The notes: generated from the sequence alone by a model not told the origin. Positions 1 through 12,999 are shown, numbered from the stretch's first letter. The stretch is 64,000 bases of DNA from Enchytraeus crypticus (GCA_905160935.1 CAJHZI010000421.1:789501-853500), one strand, 5' to 3'. A program made the numbers and translations.

Positions 1-757
1 TTAAGTTTTAGGCAAATCACATTGTTACAATATTTAAGTTGCATTGCTGCATCAGTAGTAGTAAGTGAATTGTAAAGTGAATTTATGTGAGTGTATTGTC
101 TGTAGTGAGCTCTATTGTTATGTTATTGCTTGTTAGTGCTAGTGGAAATGTTCAAATGTAACTTATAAATCTGCAATTTACGTTGAATTTCAGTTTGTGA
201 AGATGTCTATGTGTTTGCATGGATGTGCACGAAATATACAAATGTTGTGCTTGTAAAATAACATTATATGGCATACAACTAGTATTTGTGAATCTGCCTA
301 GGTATGTGCAGTTGTACAATTTGTATATATTTCAGATATGTGTGCATTATATGTTGAGCTATATATAAATATATTTGACAGGTATTTGATAAATATATGT
401 TATATATAAGGCATGTATAATATGATTGTGATTGTGAACTATTGCATAAATGTATAACTATAATGGTGATAGTAGTCGTCTAAATAGTGAGATGAGAAGG
501 ACTGAGAAGAACAAAGCAAGAGATCAGTAATGGAATAAGAAATGTGATTATTCGGCAGCATATGACTAAGAGAGCGCTTGTATCTGGTATTAGGCAGTAC
601 AGATAAGGGAAGAGTGAGAGAGAGAGAGAGAAAAAGAGACCAGTCTACTCTAAATCTTTTAATTTAAATTAATATATATAACAACTCTTTATCCAGATCT
701 TTGAATAAATTCGTAATTAACTGGCTGAATTTACACGACTGTAAATTTGATTTGTAG
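1..757 (+). other. Intron sequence upstream of first visible GSTZ1 exon
   Basis: No coding exon was found here. The zeta-class N-terminal motif (a Ser-Ser-Cys-x-Trp active-site segment) that should precede the first visible exon is absent, so that exon must lie left of the window. The stretch is AT-rich with a short GA-rich run near 617-637. Confidence 0.5.
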
Positions 758-3700
758 CATTGGCTTACAAGGGTATTGAATATGAATATCGAGCTGTGAA
801 TATTGTCAAAGAAAAACAGCAGGTACCTCCTTCTGTTTATGTTTAATGTGTTTCATATTTAATAGAGTATATTATGCAAAGGCATCACTATACTTTACAA
901 AGAAACAAAACAAACAATATACAATAAAATACACAAATAACAAGCAGTATGAAGACGAAATATTGTCATACATTAATCTAACTAATATATCAAATTCTAA
1001 GAGATATTAGAAATAGATCAGAGCATAGAATTTGCTGGGAAGGATCCTGCAAAAGATGTGTTATAAGATCCTTTTTAAAGCAATCGGATGAGTCCGAATG
1101 TCTTATAAAATGTGGAAGCTCCCTCCACTTTTTGGGACCTGCTACAGGAAGTGACTTGTCAGTTGTCACCATAAGAAGCAACTGTTTGACATATAAGAAT
1201 GTCTATAAGTTTCCATGATCCAACATATCGTAAGTTTTGCCTAACGGAGTAAGTACTTAATGGTACACAGTAATCAGCATAATATGACGGAAATATGCCA
1301 GGGCTGTTTATTCAGGCATTTCAGTGTTGTCAAACTGGCATATTCAATTTTTAGTTAAAACAGTTGAGCTGTTTAAATATGTAGTGCAAGTAATATTCTC
1401 TACACCGATCTGTCTCCCTAGATCTTCACATTGATTGTAGGTGATCTATAGATAGATGATGTAGGTGATCTGGTAGTCTGGGCTTCATAACTGATGTAGG
1501 CCAGACATTTATGATGTGTTCTTGTCTTCAAGTAATTTCAATATTGAATGGGTCCAGCCTTTTACGTATGAGTATTTCGAGACGTTTTTAATTATATTCA
1601 GATCACACATTTTAAGGTCCATACTAAAGAAATTTAAATTTCATTTAGTGTAATTGAAACACCAATATGGTCTTTAAATCCTGTGCAGCTCACATATGGG
1701 CTAAGTAAAAGTCAGCTTTACACAAACACCACAATAAACAGTGAACCATGATGAATCAAAAGAATAAGCAGTTACTTAGAGGCTTTGATGTAGAGTGTTT
1801 TAAGACTATTCAAGTAAATGATAAAATAAAAGGTAAAAAACCATAAACAAATGTTTAGTGAAGGTAGTTGATAACGTTTAATCAGTATTTATTTTGTTCT
1901 ATTTGTGTCTGCTTTTGAGCTGTTGTTGAAATAATTATGATATGACTGGTACAATCATATCATTATCATTTTTGACCTGTTGGATCTTTCCCATTTCCAT
2001 TTCTATGTAAATTGTGCTTTATTTTGATATCTTGATTATATTATTTAAATATTTTACATTTTGTTTTTATTACTTGAAGTTTTGAACCCACGAGGGTTCA
2101 ATTCCTGAAGTGAATTGAAACCTTGTGGGTTCGAATCCTAGCTGCGCTGATCTGAGAGTAAAATCTCGGACGTTCACTGGACTGGTTATACGGAAAATGG
2201 TCTAAATTGCCTAACGGTTTAAAAATGTGGTATTAAAAGTGATAGATAGTTGATAGTAGTTGATCATTTCACTATAAAGCCTTTTTATTTTACTTGATAT
2301 CTTTTTTGTTTTATTTTTTTTGGTCTAGTAAATGATATAACAATTCATTGATAAGCTGCATGCATTTAATAATATAGAATTTTGCCACGTTGGTCGTCAG
2401 CAGCTTGTCTTTGGCTGCTCAGCTATTCATCTAACATCTTTTCACTGTTCTCAGAAGGCCTACTTCAGAGATAGGCAGATTTTAGCTGCAATATCAAATA
2501 TAATTTCACGAATTGATTCTATGGAAGGTCACATATTCTATGTTATTATTTTATTATTTTAATTCAATATTATTTGGAATTTAAGTAAATTACTAGTAAG
2601 CTAATCTTAAATTAAGTTTCTATATTACTATGTGTGCCTATCCCATACAAATTACAAATTTGGTCTGTCTATTTGTTGAGTGGTTCTGAGATAACCAATA
2701 TCTTTGCTGTGTAGCTGACGGATGACTATCGTGAGCTGAACACAATGAAGCAGGTTCCTACTCTCATCATCGATGGAGTCACTCTCACTCAATCGGTCTG
2801 TTGCTTCGTCTATCTCTACGTGTCTATCTGTACTGGTCTATCTGTACTAGTCTATCTGTACTGGTCTATCTGTACTAGTCTATCTTTACTAGTCTGTCTG
2901 TACTAGTCTGTCTGTAGTAGTCTATCTGTACTTGTCTATCTGTACTGGTCTGTCTGTACTTGTCTATCTGGGCATGTCTATCTGTACTTATCTATATGTA
3001 CTTGCATATCTGTACTTATCTATCTGCATTTGTCTATCTGTACTTATCTGTCTGTACTTGCCTACTTCTACTTACCTATCTCTAGATGTCTATTGGTAAA
3101 TGTCTATCTGTAATTTTTGCTGCACACCTGTATAGATCTGCAATAAATCATTTTTGAAAATTGTACAACATTCAACTGGCAATGTTCTACAATTTTCAAA
3201 AATGTAAATTTGTAAAAAATTTGAATGTCTAAATAGCGTAGGGGTAACGTCACGAAATTTTAAATGACAAAGCCTGAGATGAATTGAAACCTCGTGGGTT
3301 CGAATCCCGGCCGCGCTGATCTGAGAGTAAAATCTCGGACATTCACTGGACTGGTTATACGGAAAATGGTCTAATTTGCCTAACGGATTAAACATGTGGT
3401 TTTAAAAAGTGATAGATATCAACATAGTTGATTATTCACTATAATGCGTGTTTACTTTACTTTTTGTTCATTTTCTGTTATTTACACGTATCAATATAGT
3501 TAAAGCATTGATTTTGAAGTTCTTTCTTTTTATTTGAGTGTTTATGTTTTCTAACTTTTCTCTAGTCTTGTCTAGACTCCCTTTTGAATCATTTCAATAA
3601 TTTAGTCAAGAAGAGACGTGAAATTAAATATATTTTGAATTTAATATTCCCTCATTTTGTATTCATTGTTTGTTCGATATGATAATTAATTAGTTATTAT

Positions 3701-6700
3701 ATTCTTGTAGCTTCCAATTATAGAATATTTGGACGAGACAAGACCCAAGAATGGTCTCATTCCTAAGGACACTATGCAGCGCTTTCAGGTATGCTATAAG
3801 CTTGCTTTAAACATGCTCGTCCGGTAGTTCAAGCTTGTACTTTCAAAATTACTGTTGAAAGTCATTAGTGCTTATTAGTAAGCAATACTCCGCTAAATTT
3901 CTTATGCTAATTTTTAGCAACACTTTAAATGTTCATTCATCTAATATATAATATATGTATATTGATTAATAATGTATATTGATTAATAATAAGCTAACTT
4001 TAAAATTATATGAACTAGCTATGGCTATATCCTACTTGTAAAAGCTAAAAAAGCTAATCTTAACGTCAGTTTCCTCACTCGAATGCGATGTCAGTGACGG
4101 GCTAGTCCAGGATTTGAACCCGCACCTACTGATCCCCGGTCGAATATCTTAATTGACATTGGCTCCAACCAAAGAAAAGAAAGAGATTTTACATTTAACC
4201 GCGTAGCTTAGGAAGTGTGCTATATGCAAGTGTGCTATATGTATGTGTGCTGTATGAAAATTTTAACTAGTCTTTTAAATGCTGATTATCTATTCAATTT
4301 ATATTTTACATTTTGTGTAGCGAATAATAACTCAGCTGTATGCACAGATGATCTAGTATGTATGTATAGTTTGATTGAAATTGTGCTGCGAAAATTTTGG
4401 CTGAAATACTGACAAACTTTATTAACTAAGTTGTTAGTAGACATTAATGTGCAAGCATTTTTTATGTATATTTAGCCTGATTGCATACTGTAATTAAATT
4501 TCATTAATGTCAAGCAATCTCAGTTCTTCATAATAATTCTGTTAACACTCACACACACACATGCAAACACATACACACACATATATATGTATGTATAGAC
4601 AGAAATTGGAACTTAGTACTAGTATTTAATGCAGTTCAGGTGAGTTTAATTCACAATGCAAATAAAATTTATGTCATGTTATTGAATTAAGTATATTTAG
4701 TATTTGTGATGTGAATTAAATGCATTTAGTATTTGTGTTAAATACATTTGGTATTTGTGTGATTTAAATACATTTAGTATTCATATCAAATAATACTTGT
4801 AGCATTTTTATCAATTAAGTACATTTAGTATTTGTGTCAATTAAATTGCTTGTGCTTACACAGTGTACACTATGGTATCCATAATGTAGTATTATGGGCA
4901 TCATAAATTCATAATGTAGGTGATATTATGTAGATTGTGTTAAGAAAATGTTTTAATTTTCATTTATTCTGTTGTTCAGATTCAAAATCAACTGATTCAC
5001 ATAAGATATTGATGTTATGCAGGTAATATTGTTGCCTTACGAGGCAGATAATTGAGGTAGTTAACTGTGATATTCCTTTTAAACTGATGCTGCTAGTTTG
5101 TGTTACTTGGCTAAACAGATAGTTGAAATAGTTACTTGCGGTATTCAGTTTGAACTGATGTTGCTAAGTTGTGCTGCTAGGCTAGGCAATTGAAATAGTT
5201 AACAATGGTATTCAGTTTAGACTGATGTTGCTGAGTTGTGTGTTGCTAGGCTAGGCAGATAGCGGAGATAGTTAACTGTGGTATCCAGCCTCTACAGAAC
5301 CTGGCTGTGCTTAACCTTGTCTCAATGATGACCAATGATGAAGGCAAGAAAGCTGATTGGGCCAAACACTGGATCGCTGTCGGATTTCAAGGTAGTGATT
5401 TGTTATGTAATTTGTTAATTATTACATAATATCTCACTATTGTAATATCCTAAACTAGAGCAGACTATGACCTAAAAAGTAAAAAATAGGTTTTTAAGGA
5501 GTATTGACAAAATTTAGATTCCTCCCAGTGTTGTGTCCGGGTTGTTTGAAGAATTGACCAACTGGTGACTGCACATGTCGTAGAAGGCGACTAAAGCACT
5601 AAGATCCACACCAACTTCAGAAAGGACATTCGGTTAATGAGCGTCTAGGCTCAAGAAATTGCAACAAAAATTTAAACGAATGGAAAAGTCTCAAATAGGG
5701 GATTGGCTGGTGGTGTGGTGTAGGGCAGAGAGGATTTGAGACAATCTATTTGTATTCCGACCCTGGTTAGACGGGGATTCAAGGGAGGATGATGATGATG
5801 ATTATGATGATTGACAAAATTTAGATACTTATAAATAAATCTCTTAAACTCTTCAATGCTTGGTTAGTTACTGTACTGCAGAGGAATTCTGCTCATCGCA
5901 GTCTTACCGTTAGTCACGTTGTAATTTGTACTGTAAACTGAAATGATTTTCAGAACTTAAATATAATTGAGACAGTTGTGTTACGATCACAACTATTCTT
6001 GTTTTTTATCATTACAGACTGTTAATTGTAAATAAATTTTAAATATGGCAATTAATTAATGTTATTCAATTTTAGCTAAGAAATTGAAAGCATACTTGTA
6101 ATTATAAAATATGGTTGATGATAGTAAGTTCATATTTGTAGAAGTTTTTAGCAAGCTACAAAATCATGAGAAGGCTCGTCCTCAAATTTGAGATTAAACT
6201 AAGAATTCTTAACTTCTGCTCGATCGTGACCACTCTTCTGGAAAACCGGGAAAAGTCAGGGAATTTGAAAGTGGCCAGGGAAAAGTCAGGGAAAATAGGA
6301 AAAGTCAGGGAAAAGTCAGGGAAAATAGAATTTTGGCATTCTTAACATTTTTAGTATGAAAAGTTCAAACACTAAGACGCCAATTGTTGGCAATTGCATA
6401 GGAAGCAGTCATTAAACCTTTATTATAGGCAACGTGTTTGTAATGGTAACATGCTGATACTTGCCTAATTTTATTCACTGTAGATCTATCAGTGTAAAAT
6501 GAAATTGCAAAGTGCATATTAACATAACATTACAGAGTCAGGAAGCAATTATATGCTTGTTTAAGACTCATCAGGCTCTTAACTAAAACCAATTAATATA
6601 AATCAAACAATACAGACTTCATGTCAACTTCATGTCATATTGTTTAGAAATCATCTCTGACATTGTTTTCCAACATAGAAATCGATGCTGCGATGGTAAC

Positions 6701-9202
6701 GAAATGTCGAGACACACTGAAAAAGTCAGGGAATTTGTTGTGGTCTGGAGAGTGGTTACCCTGATGCTGCGCAGGAATTATCATTGAGTGGATAACAGAA
6801 GCAAGAAAAAGAAAGTGGCTAAGACTAGGGTCTTGAGGAGGATGATCATTGAGAAATCTTTGACTGGAACAAACCCTAGGATGATCATATGTATGATACG
6901 AGTTTTTAGTGATTGCGTAGAATGCAGATAAATTATATTGAATATAAATTTAAAGATCAGTATGTGCGGGATTCAAATCCTGGGCTCTTCCGTCACTGAC
7001 ATCGCCTTCGAGTGAGGAAACTGACGTTAGCATTAGCTCTACCAGCTCTAAACGTTCAATATGAAGATCAACAGAGTTTATGTTTTAATTGATGCAGGCA
7101 TAGAGCAGTTGTTGACGAGAACAGCTGGGAAGTTTTGCGTTGGTGATGAGCTCAGTATAGCAGACGTGTGCCTAATACCTCAAGTGTATAATGCTGGCAG
7201 GTAAAAATTAATTAATTCGATTGTATAATTACTTCAATTTCATAATTACAGGACACAATTAGCATCGCTTATGTTGATTGTGCATTCTCGTGTGCACACA
7301 GTGCAAGCTTGCATGTATTCCAGCCTTACGTAAATATTAGCTTGACATGCAGTACCCTGGCATTGTGACGGATTTACCTGAAGTCTATAGCACTATGAGA
7401 CAAAACTGTTTCACTCTTGTCTTCATGCGCCAGTTATTTAGATCTCAATACCAGGCTTGTCAGGTGTTCATGCAGATAGATTGTTTTCTTGGCATCGCGA
7501 CATTAAATCGGATGACGCAGTCGAACTATTCAGTCTTGCTTCTCTCCACTGTGTATATTGTGTCATATATTAAGTAATGGATGCTTAAACTAAAAGAGAA
7601 GTCTAAATTGAATATTTGCAATTGTAATATTCAGTAATTTTATTAACTGCGTGTGAAAATAGCGAGACTTCTTGAATTTTAATATTTGAATTAAATTTAA
7701 ACTAAAATTTTAGCTCTGTCCTTTACATATATGATATAAAATTAAAGACAAGTATCAGTATATAGTGCCTTCATCCTCAGATGAAATATAGGGATATCTC
7801 TGTGACAGCTAATGGAATAGTTTCTATGTTCTTTCACTGCGAAGAGTTCCATGCTGTTATTTCGTTGCTCAGATGGCTAAATGAAGATGTATAATATGAA
7901 CTGGACAATCCAAACGCATCTTGGAACTTTACATTTTGTTTAACTTTACATTTTTGTTACCAGTGACTGAAAAACTGTCGCTGTAGTAGTCAATTTAGTT
8001 TAATTGATGTTTATTTGCTTAAACTTGTAGTAATACGTTACATTACTGACTGAGCCTGTGGGGTTATCAACTAGATATCGAGCTGCAGATCAGTTGTTGT
8101 GGGATTCAAATCCTGAACTAAGTGATCCTGAACTAACTGATCCAGAACTAACTGATCCTGAACTAAGTTATACTGAACTAACTCATCCTGAACTAACTGA
8201 TCCTGACCTAAGTTATCCTGAACTAACTGATCCTGAACTAACTGATCCTGAACTAACCGATCCTGAACTAACTGATCCTGAACTAACCGATCCTGAACTA
8301 ACTAATCCTGAACTAACTGATCCTGAACTAACTGATCCTGAACTAACCGATCCTGAACTAACCGATCCTGAACTAACCTATCCTGAACTAACTAATCCTG
8401 AACTAACTGATCCTGAACTAAGTGATCCTGAACTAACTGATCCAGAACTAAGTGATCCTGAACTAACTGATCCAGAACTAACTGATCCTGAACTAAGTTA
8501 TACTGAACTAACTGATCCTGAACTAACTCATCCTGACCTAAGTTATCCTGAACTAACTCATCCTGAACTAACTGATCCTGAACTAACTCATCCTGAACTA
8601 AATGATCCTGAACTAACTGATCCTGAACTAAGTTATACTGAACTAACTGATCCTGAACTAACTGATCCCGAACTAACTGATCCTGAACTAACTAATCCTG
8701 AATTAACTGATCCTGAACTAACTGATCTTCTAATGAACTGAATCCAGATCAGCTGAGCTTGCTCGTTTGGATATCCTCTGGAGATATATCTATATAGATC
8801 TGACGTACAAATTAGACTTTATATTTTACTATTAATATGTTTTGTAACGGCATGTATTAAATACCCGATCCCAACAATTAGACCCTACCCTACCTTTCCC
8901 CTTTCCTTGATATACTAGACTCAAGGGAAAATGATGATGATATAACAGCATATAGCAGACCGTAGCGATTCTAGATTCAAGAGAAGATGACGATATAACT
9001 GCATACCGTATAACAAAGAAAGAAATCTGGTACAGAAATAATATACATTGTTTTATATTTCTGATATTTTCCACGTAGGTTTGGAGTAGACTTGAGCCCA
9101 TATCCTCTCATACAGCGCATCACGGGTGTGTGTAAGAAGATAGAAGCGTTCCGTGTCGCAGACTATCGTAACCAGCCTGACACCCCTGCTGGCTACAGAT
9201 AA
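758..9202 (+). CDS. GSTZ1: Maleylacetoacetate isomerase / glutathione S-transferase zeta (5' partial)
   Basis: Cytosolic zeta-class GST that isomerises maleylacetoacetate to fumarylacetoacetate in tyrosine/phenylalanine breakdown, using glutathione. Six exons join in phase with GT/AG borders: 758-822, 2715-2795, 3711-3788, 5259-5391, 7098-7200, 9079-9202 (stop TAA 9200-9202). They encode about 194 residues. Recognisable segments in order are [23 protein letters not shown] (cis-Pro glutathione site), [43 protein letters not shown] and a C-terminal [12 protein letters not shown]. These match the family along its whole length. Family members are about 215 residues, so roughly 22 N-terminal residues, including the Ser-Ser-Cys catalytic motif, are missing to the left. 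Introns hold minisatellites, SINE copies and a LINE fragment. The identification is secure; exact splice borders rest on phase and homology only. Confidence 0.95.
1000..1192 (-). mobile_element. LINE 3'-end remnant in GSTZ1 intron
   Basis: The minus strand reads through a short frame containing [17 protein letters not shown] and [11 protein letters not shown]. This resembles the C-terminal end of CR1/Jockey-type reverse-transcriptase proteins, whose consensus there is roughly 'AP..WNSLP..IR...S..SFK..LKTHL'. Only this terminal piece survives. It lies antisense in intron 1 of the visible GSTZ1 gene and is not a host gene. Confidence 0.6.
2082..2292 (+). repeat. SINE-A copy (5'-truncated)
   Basis: tRNA-like B box GGGTTCGAATCC, then the family-specific tail: TCTCGGACGTTCACTGGAC, TTATACGGAAAATGG, AGTTGATCATTTCACTATAA. 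At least nine copies of this roughly 235-bp element occur in the window. This one lacks the A-box half. Confidence 0.8.
2807..3113 (+). repeat. 14-bp minisatellite (CTATCTGTACTAGT)
   Basis: About 20 diverged copies of CTATCTGTACTRGT begin some ten bases after the exon donor at 2795/2796 and run through intron 2 of the visible GSTZ1 gene. The unit length (14) is not a multiple of three and no frame stays open. Confidence 0.85.
3226..3465 (+). repeat. SINE-A, near full length
   Basis: Contains an A-box-like TAGCGTAGGGGTAACG, a GTCAC/AAATGAC hairpin region, B box GGGTTCGAATCCC and the complete family tail ending in TTGATTATTCACTATAATG. It lies in a GSTZ1 intron. The minus strand gives a spurious open frame seen again in other copies. 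Confidence 0.85.
4048..4175 (-). repeat. SINE-B copy
   Basis: Read on the minus strand: GGCTCCAACC-side head, then GGGTTCAAATCC B box, then CCGTCACTGACATCGCATTC and GAGGAAACTGACGTTAAG. This is the family whose best copy sits at 52612-52745. It lies in a GSTZ1 intron. Confidence 0.75.
4681..4852 (+). repeat. Diverged ~30-bp AT-rich tandem repeat
   Basis: Five to six degraded copies of a motif around AAATACATTTAGTATTTGTGT. No protein signal. Confidence 0.6.
5037..5258 (+). repeat. ~71-bp tandem repeat copying the GSTZ1 exon 4 acceptor
   Basis: Three decayed units precede exon 4, with exon-start equivalents near 5048, 5119 and 5188; the true exon starts at 5259. Each unit carries the motif GGCAG|ATA..TGA.ATAGTTAAC followed by TGTGGTATTCAG, which parallels the real acceptor and first 30 bases of the exon. 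The AG is intact in the first two units and lost in the third. See findings. Confidence 0.8.
5522..5815 (+). repeat. SINE-C copy with (GAT)n tail
   Basis: Starts with GTGTTGTGTCCGGGTTG, continues with ACTGCACATGTCGTAGAAGG and GCACTAAGATCCACACCAAC, and ends GGGGATTCAAGGGAGGATGATGATGATG. The same head recurs at 22285, 51909, 62221 and 31925 (minus). Confidence 0.75.
6222..6767. mobile_element. Possible non-autonomous hAT-like element
   Basis: The left end reads GACCACTCTTCTGG followed by several AAAAGTCAGGGAA motifs. The right end, read in reverse, is CAGGGTAACCACTCTCCAG followed by AAATTCCCTGACTTTT. The two ends are imperfect inverted repeats of the CAGGGTxACCACTC kind seen at hAT termini. 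The left terminus is worn and I found no clear target-site duplication, so the borders are approximate. Confidence 0.45.
6955..7052 (+). repeat. SINE-B copy (5'-truncated)
   Basis: GTGCGGGATTCAAATCCTGGG B box, then CCGTCACTGACATCGCCTTC, GAGTGAGGAAACTGACGTTA. It ends about 45 bases before GSTZ1 exon 5 (acceptor at 7097). Confidence 0.75.
8109..8733 (+). repeat. 15-bp minisatellite, ~42 copies (GATCCTGAACTAACT)
   Basis: Almost perfect tandem array in the last GSTZ1 intron. Because 15 is divisible by three, one plus-strand frame stays open throughout and would read as repeated Thr-Asp-Pro-Glu-Leu. It sits between secure splice sites (7200 and 9079), shows only satellite-type variation, and is not treated as a gene. 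Confidence 0.9.
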
Positions 9203-12200
9203 TTTCACCAATCACGTTACCCAGAACATGTTGCCACAGGCAGTCAATCAGACAGGTGTTTGGAGTTTTAAAACTCGATAAACAATCTTATCTATCACGT
9301 AATGTTACATATGTTCTGATTTTCTGAATCAAACTTCTGTTAGTATGACTATCTAAATGGAACTTGTTGAATAGTAGTTGAAGTTATATTGTTTGTTGAT
9401 TTGTTTGTTGCTTTAAATACCCCAAACAAGTTTAATCACGTTAATGTACTGTGCTGGTGTAAATATAAGTACTGATGATATGTTAGTAATCATGCCTTAT
9501 TATTTGTTAATGCTGCTTAAATAAGATTATTTACATTTATTCGAGTCATTCTAACGTAATAGTAAGATCGTACACTGAGTTGATTGTTTGCATTATATCT
9601 ATTGATATAATTGATATAATATCTAAGAATAAATTTCTCTTCAGTGATCTTTATGACTATATCATAGTCAATTGTGTACTTGGTTGCAGTCTAAATTAGA
9701 ACTGATCAGCTCACTGAGTGGTTCAAATTGTAGTACTGTGGTTGATGTCACTATTTCACATTTCATCTTTTTTTTGAAAACATGAAGAGAATTTACTATT
9801 AATATCCGACAAGAATACAGTATTTTAACTTTTTAGTTAGTTTGAAGTAGCGAGCTAATAAAAGTAAAAAAAGACTACACCAGGTTGGGCTTTTTTGTCG
9901 CGCATAAATCATATTATAATCTCTGAATCAGTATTTACTACCAATACCTTTTCTAATTATACCTTTTCTATACGACCTATGAGAAATAATCTTTTTCATA
10001 AATATTGCATTTATTATCAATATTTTACGAATGCCTATATTGCTTAGATATGCAAGTAGTGCGCTGGATTGCAGTGTACTGCATTTAAAAAAGCTAATGT
10101 TACCGTTAGTTTCCTCATCCGAAAGCGATGTCAGTGACGGGCATTACCGTATTGCATTGCCTCTCATATACTATATATTACTCGTTGTGTCAGTTATAGG
10201 ACTGATTTAACTGTTGGATTGCTGAATGGCTGCCGCAGTGGCTTGACTGACTGGAGGCCACTGGTACGAATCCATGCTCAGCTGTCTCTGACAATATTCT
10301 GCGATACAAATTGATACTTTAAATTATTCCTTGTTTGCATTGAGTGAAATAGAGTATTAGATTTCAATCTACTAACCTGTGATAAAGAACTCATATGTGA
10401 GGTAGTGCTCCGGTGTTTCCAAAGTGTTTCCTTTTTGATAAAGCTTTTTGTGGAAATATGAAAACCTATAGATATGACAATTCTTCAGATTATTCTGCGC
10501 TAACTTCTTTCGTTTCTTGTATATTTTAAAATTTTGTGCTAAAATTACTTTAGTGATATTTTATAGCGCTATTACAAAGCTGACAGTTACAGAGCCGGCC
10601 TGTTGTTGATCTAACTTTATCTGCGATTGCCATACAGTTATCAGGTGTTCTTTGTTTTCTTTCTACAATTTATGTTCATGTACGTGCAAAAGAGTGATTT
10701 CTCTTTAAATTGTGAAATCTTTTCTGACACAATAACTATGCTATTTCTTAATGACTGTCTGTATCTCGTCACAGTGATCTGCCTGCCTTATTGAATACAT
10801 CTAGCAATTAGCGAGAATAAGTGTTTGTATTTTTAATGCTCGTTACATCATATTTATCAGGTCTCAAGTTTTAATCACAAATTTCTATAATATATTCATC
10901 TGATTGATAACTAGATGAAATAATGAAATTGTTACCTGATTTGATTGATTTTGCAGTATAGACCTTTTATAATATGTAGTGATAACTCACATTATAAACA
11001 AGCCTAGTGATGGAGTGGTGGAAGAGTGGGGAGGGGTGTGTGCTTATGTTGACGGCTGGCAATGTTCAGTATATTCGCATATATTTACTATGCATTTCTT
11101 CATTTATTAACAGATTGATATTTTTTTATTGAAAAAATTATATTTCAATTGCTTATCAAATGATGACAAACATATGTCTTAATTTACATTTAATATATGT
11201 CTAGATAGAATATCTAGAGAGGATATATTACATTTTTAGGATATATTACATTGCAGTTGCCTTCCGCAAAACAATAAAGTTTATGATTGCATGGTGGGCC
11301 GTCCAACGAATGAAAAAATATATATTGTGATTTTTCTAAGTAAACACCTTTTATAAAAGGTCTCTTGAAGACTTCAAGCCAGAATTAGTACTGTTGGGCA
11401 TGTGTCTAGGCCTAAGTGTTTGAATCGCGAGATAGTTAATTAGTCAATCACTAATTCATAATTAAATTTACTTTTAAATAGATCAGCTGCCTTATCAAAA
11501 CGGAAACTAAGATTTTCTATAACATTCATCGAATTTAAGTGATTAATTATTATTTTGTAATACGTTTTGTATACATGTGCGGTACGTATAACTCTAAAGT
11601 CTACATATTTCGTGTAATGAAATATAATTGATTTGCTATTATATATTTCTGTAATAGGCTAACTGTTAGTTTGTTTTGGGGCTGTAGGTTAATTATCAGT
11701 ATTAAATATCGTGCGTTTCCTCTCCCTTATTCCATTTATCAGTATTCAATATTTTTATTTCCGCCGTTGACATTGTGTTACTAATTGATATTTCTTTTGC
11801 TGTGTCAAGTGCTCTATATTCTATTCTATCGGTGATATTGAACACCATGATGTTGTGAGTCGCATTCGTTATTACATTGAACTTTTTTGTTTACGTGCGA
11901 TATTCTTGTTATTTTGCCAGGATATTTACTCTGCTAAAAATTAAAATATAATGCTTGCATATTTTTGTCAAAATTTTATGATTATATTTTACTTAAAAGA
12001 ATATGTTAATGCTGTATAGTTGGAAGTATAATATATGAGTCACTTTTAGTCATTACATTTATCTACAGTTATAAAGCATAACCGTAATATTAATTGGCAG
12101 GGCTGAAAGATCATCAACCTCCCAATGTTTCCACATACTCTTATTGTTGATTGCTATTCTTTATTTTATTATTATTGTTATAAAAATCGAAATAAGAGTT

Positions 12201-12439
12201 CCGGTTGTAGATGCGTGGTAAAGGGGGGTGGTGGGATTGTTGGTGAGATTTATCTCTTGATTATCATGTCACTTGCTTATAAGGAAACTGACGTTAAACT
12301 AGACTTAAAATAGACTTTAATACTTATTTGTCCATTACTATTTAATTAACTCATCTATTATCCAAACTGTATTGACTTAAGGAATCGCTTTTGCAATCCA
12401 AGTATATCTATACTATAGGCCCTACGTGTGTGTGTATAC

Positions 12440-12440
<1 letters not shown>
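9203..12440. other. Intergenic DNA downstream of GSTZ1
   Basis: No gene was found. It contains a candidate GSTZ1 poly(A) signal (9628), a SINE-B fragment on the minus strand at about 10088-10142, and a degraded tRNA-like head at about 10215-10300 with a B-box variant GGTACGAATCC. The rest is AT-rich unique sequence. Confidence 0.5.
9628..9633 (+). promoter_or_regulatory. Candidate poly(A) signal for GSTZ1
   Basis: AATAAA about 425 bases after the GSTZ1 stop. It is the first canonical hexamer I noticed downstream; no transcript end supports it. Confidence 0.35.
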
Positions 12441-12442
<2 letters not shown>

Positions 12443-12506
<64 letters not shown>

Positions 12507-12516
12507 TATAACGAGG

Positions 12517-12557
<41 letters not shown>
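12443..12557. repeat. (TA)n tract, interrupted
   Basis: Two long runs of alternating TA separated by a short GTATATAACGAGGCC segment. The tract is self-complementary and could extrude as cruciform; it is also a likely site of length polymorphism. Confidence 0.95.
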
Positions 12558-12559
<2 letters not shown>

Positions 12560-12821
12560 CATTGTGTTACATTATGTTACAAAAAATACCGAGAGCTAAA
12601 GTTGTATCCTGGCATATATATGTATACGTATATATGTGGCTATATGCGAGAAAGTCGTCGGCGTTGTTTCTATTGATATATTCTAAGTCGTGACACTAAA
12701 AACATCTTTTAAAAAAGAATCAAAGCCCTACCAACTTAAAAAAAATTGTAAAAACAGATCATTAGAAATGTTATCATACAACAACAGTTGAATGCTACTG
12801 ACTCGAATGACGACAATATTA

Positions 12822-12945
12822 TATTGTTTTCATTTTGTTACCAAAAAAATCGAGCGCTAAACTCAAACCTGAAAAACGTCAGAATCTAAAGCCTGACACT
12901 CTACCGATATACCACCACTGATAGACATCGATCTGTTACCGCCAA
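12822..12945 (-). repeat. tRNA-like SINE (family E)
   Basis: On the minus strand: A-box-like TGGTATATCGGTAGAGTG, a GTCAG/CTGAC anticodon-stem-like hairpin, B-box-like AGGTTTGAGTTTAGC, then CGATTTTTTTGGTAACAAAA. A piece of the same 3' half lies at about 12563-12600, also on the minus strand. It is not a standard tRNA: the acceptor stem does not close. Confidence 0.5.
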
Positions 12946-12999
12946 CAAGAAATATTTATTAGATGTTATTATTATATTATTACAATGCTTAAAATGTAC

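Noticed and set aside
8058..8741. 227-codon open frame of pentapeptide repeats as a protein gene
   Set aside because: It is a 15-bp minisatellite inside a well-defined GSTZ1 intron; openness follows from the unit length, and no splice or start context supports it.
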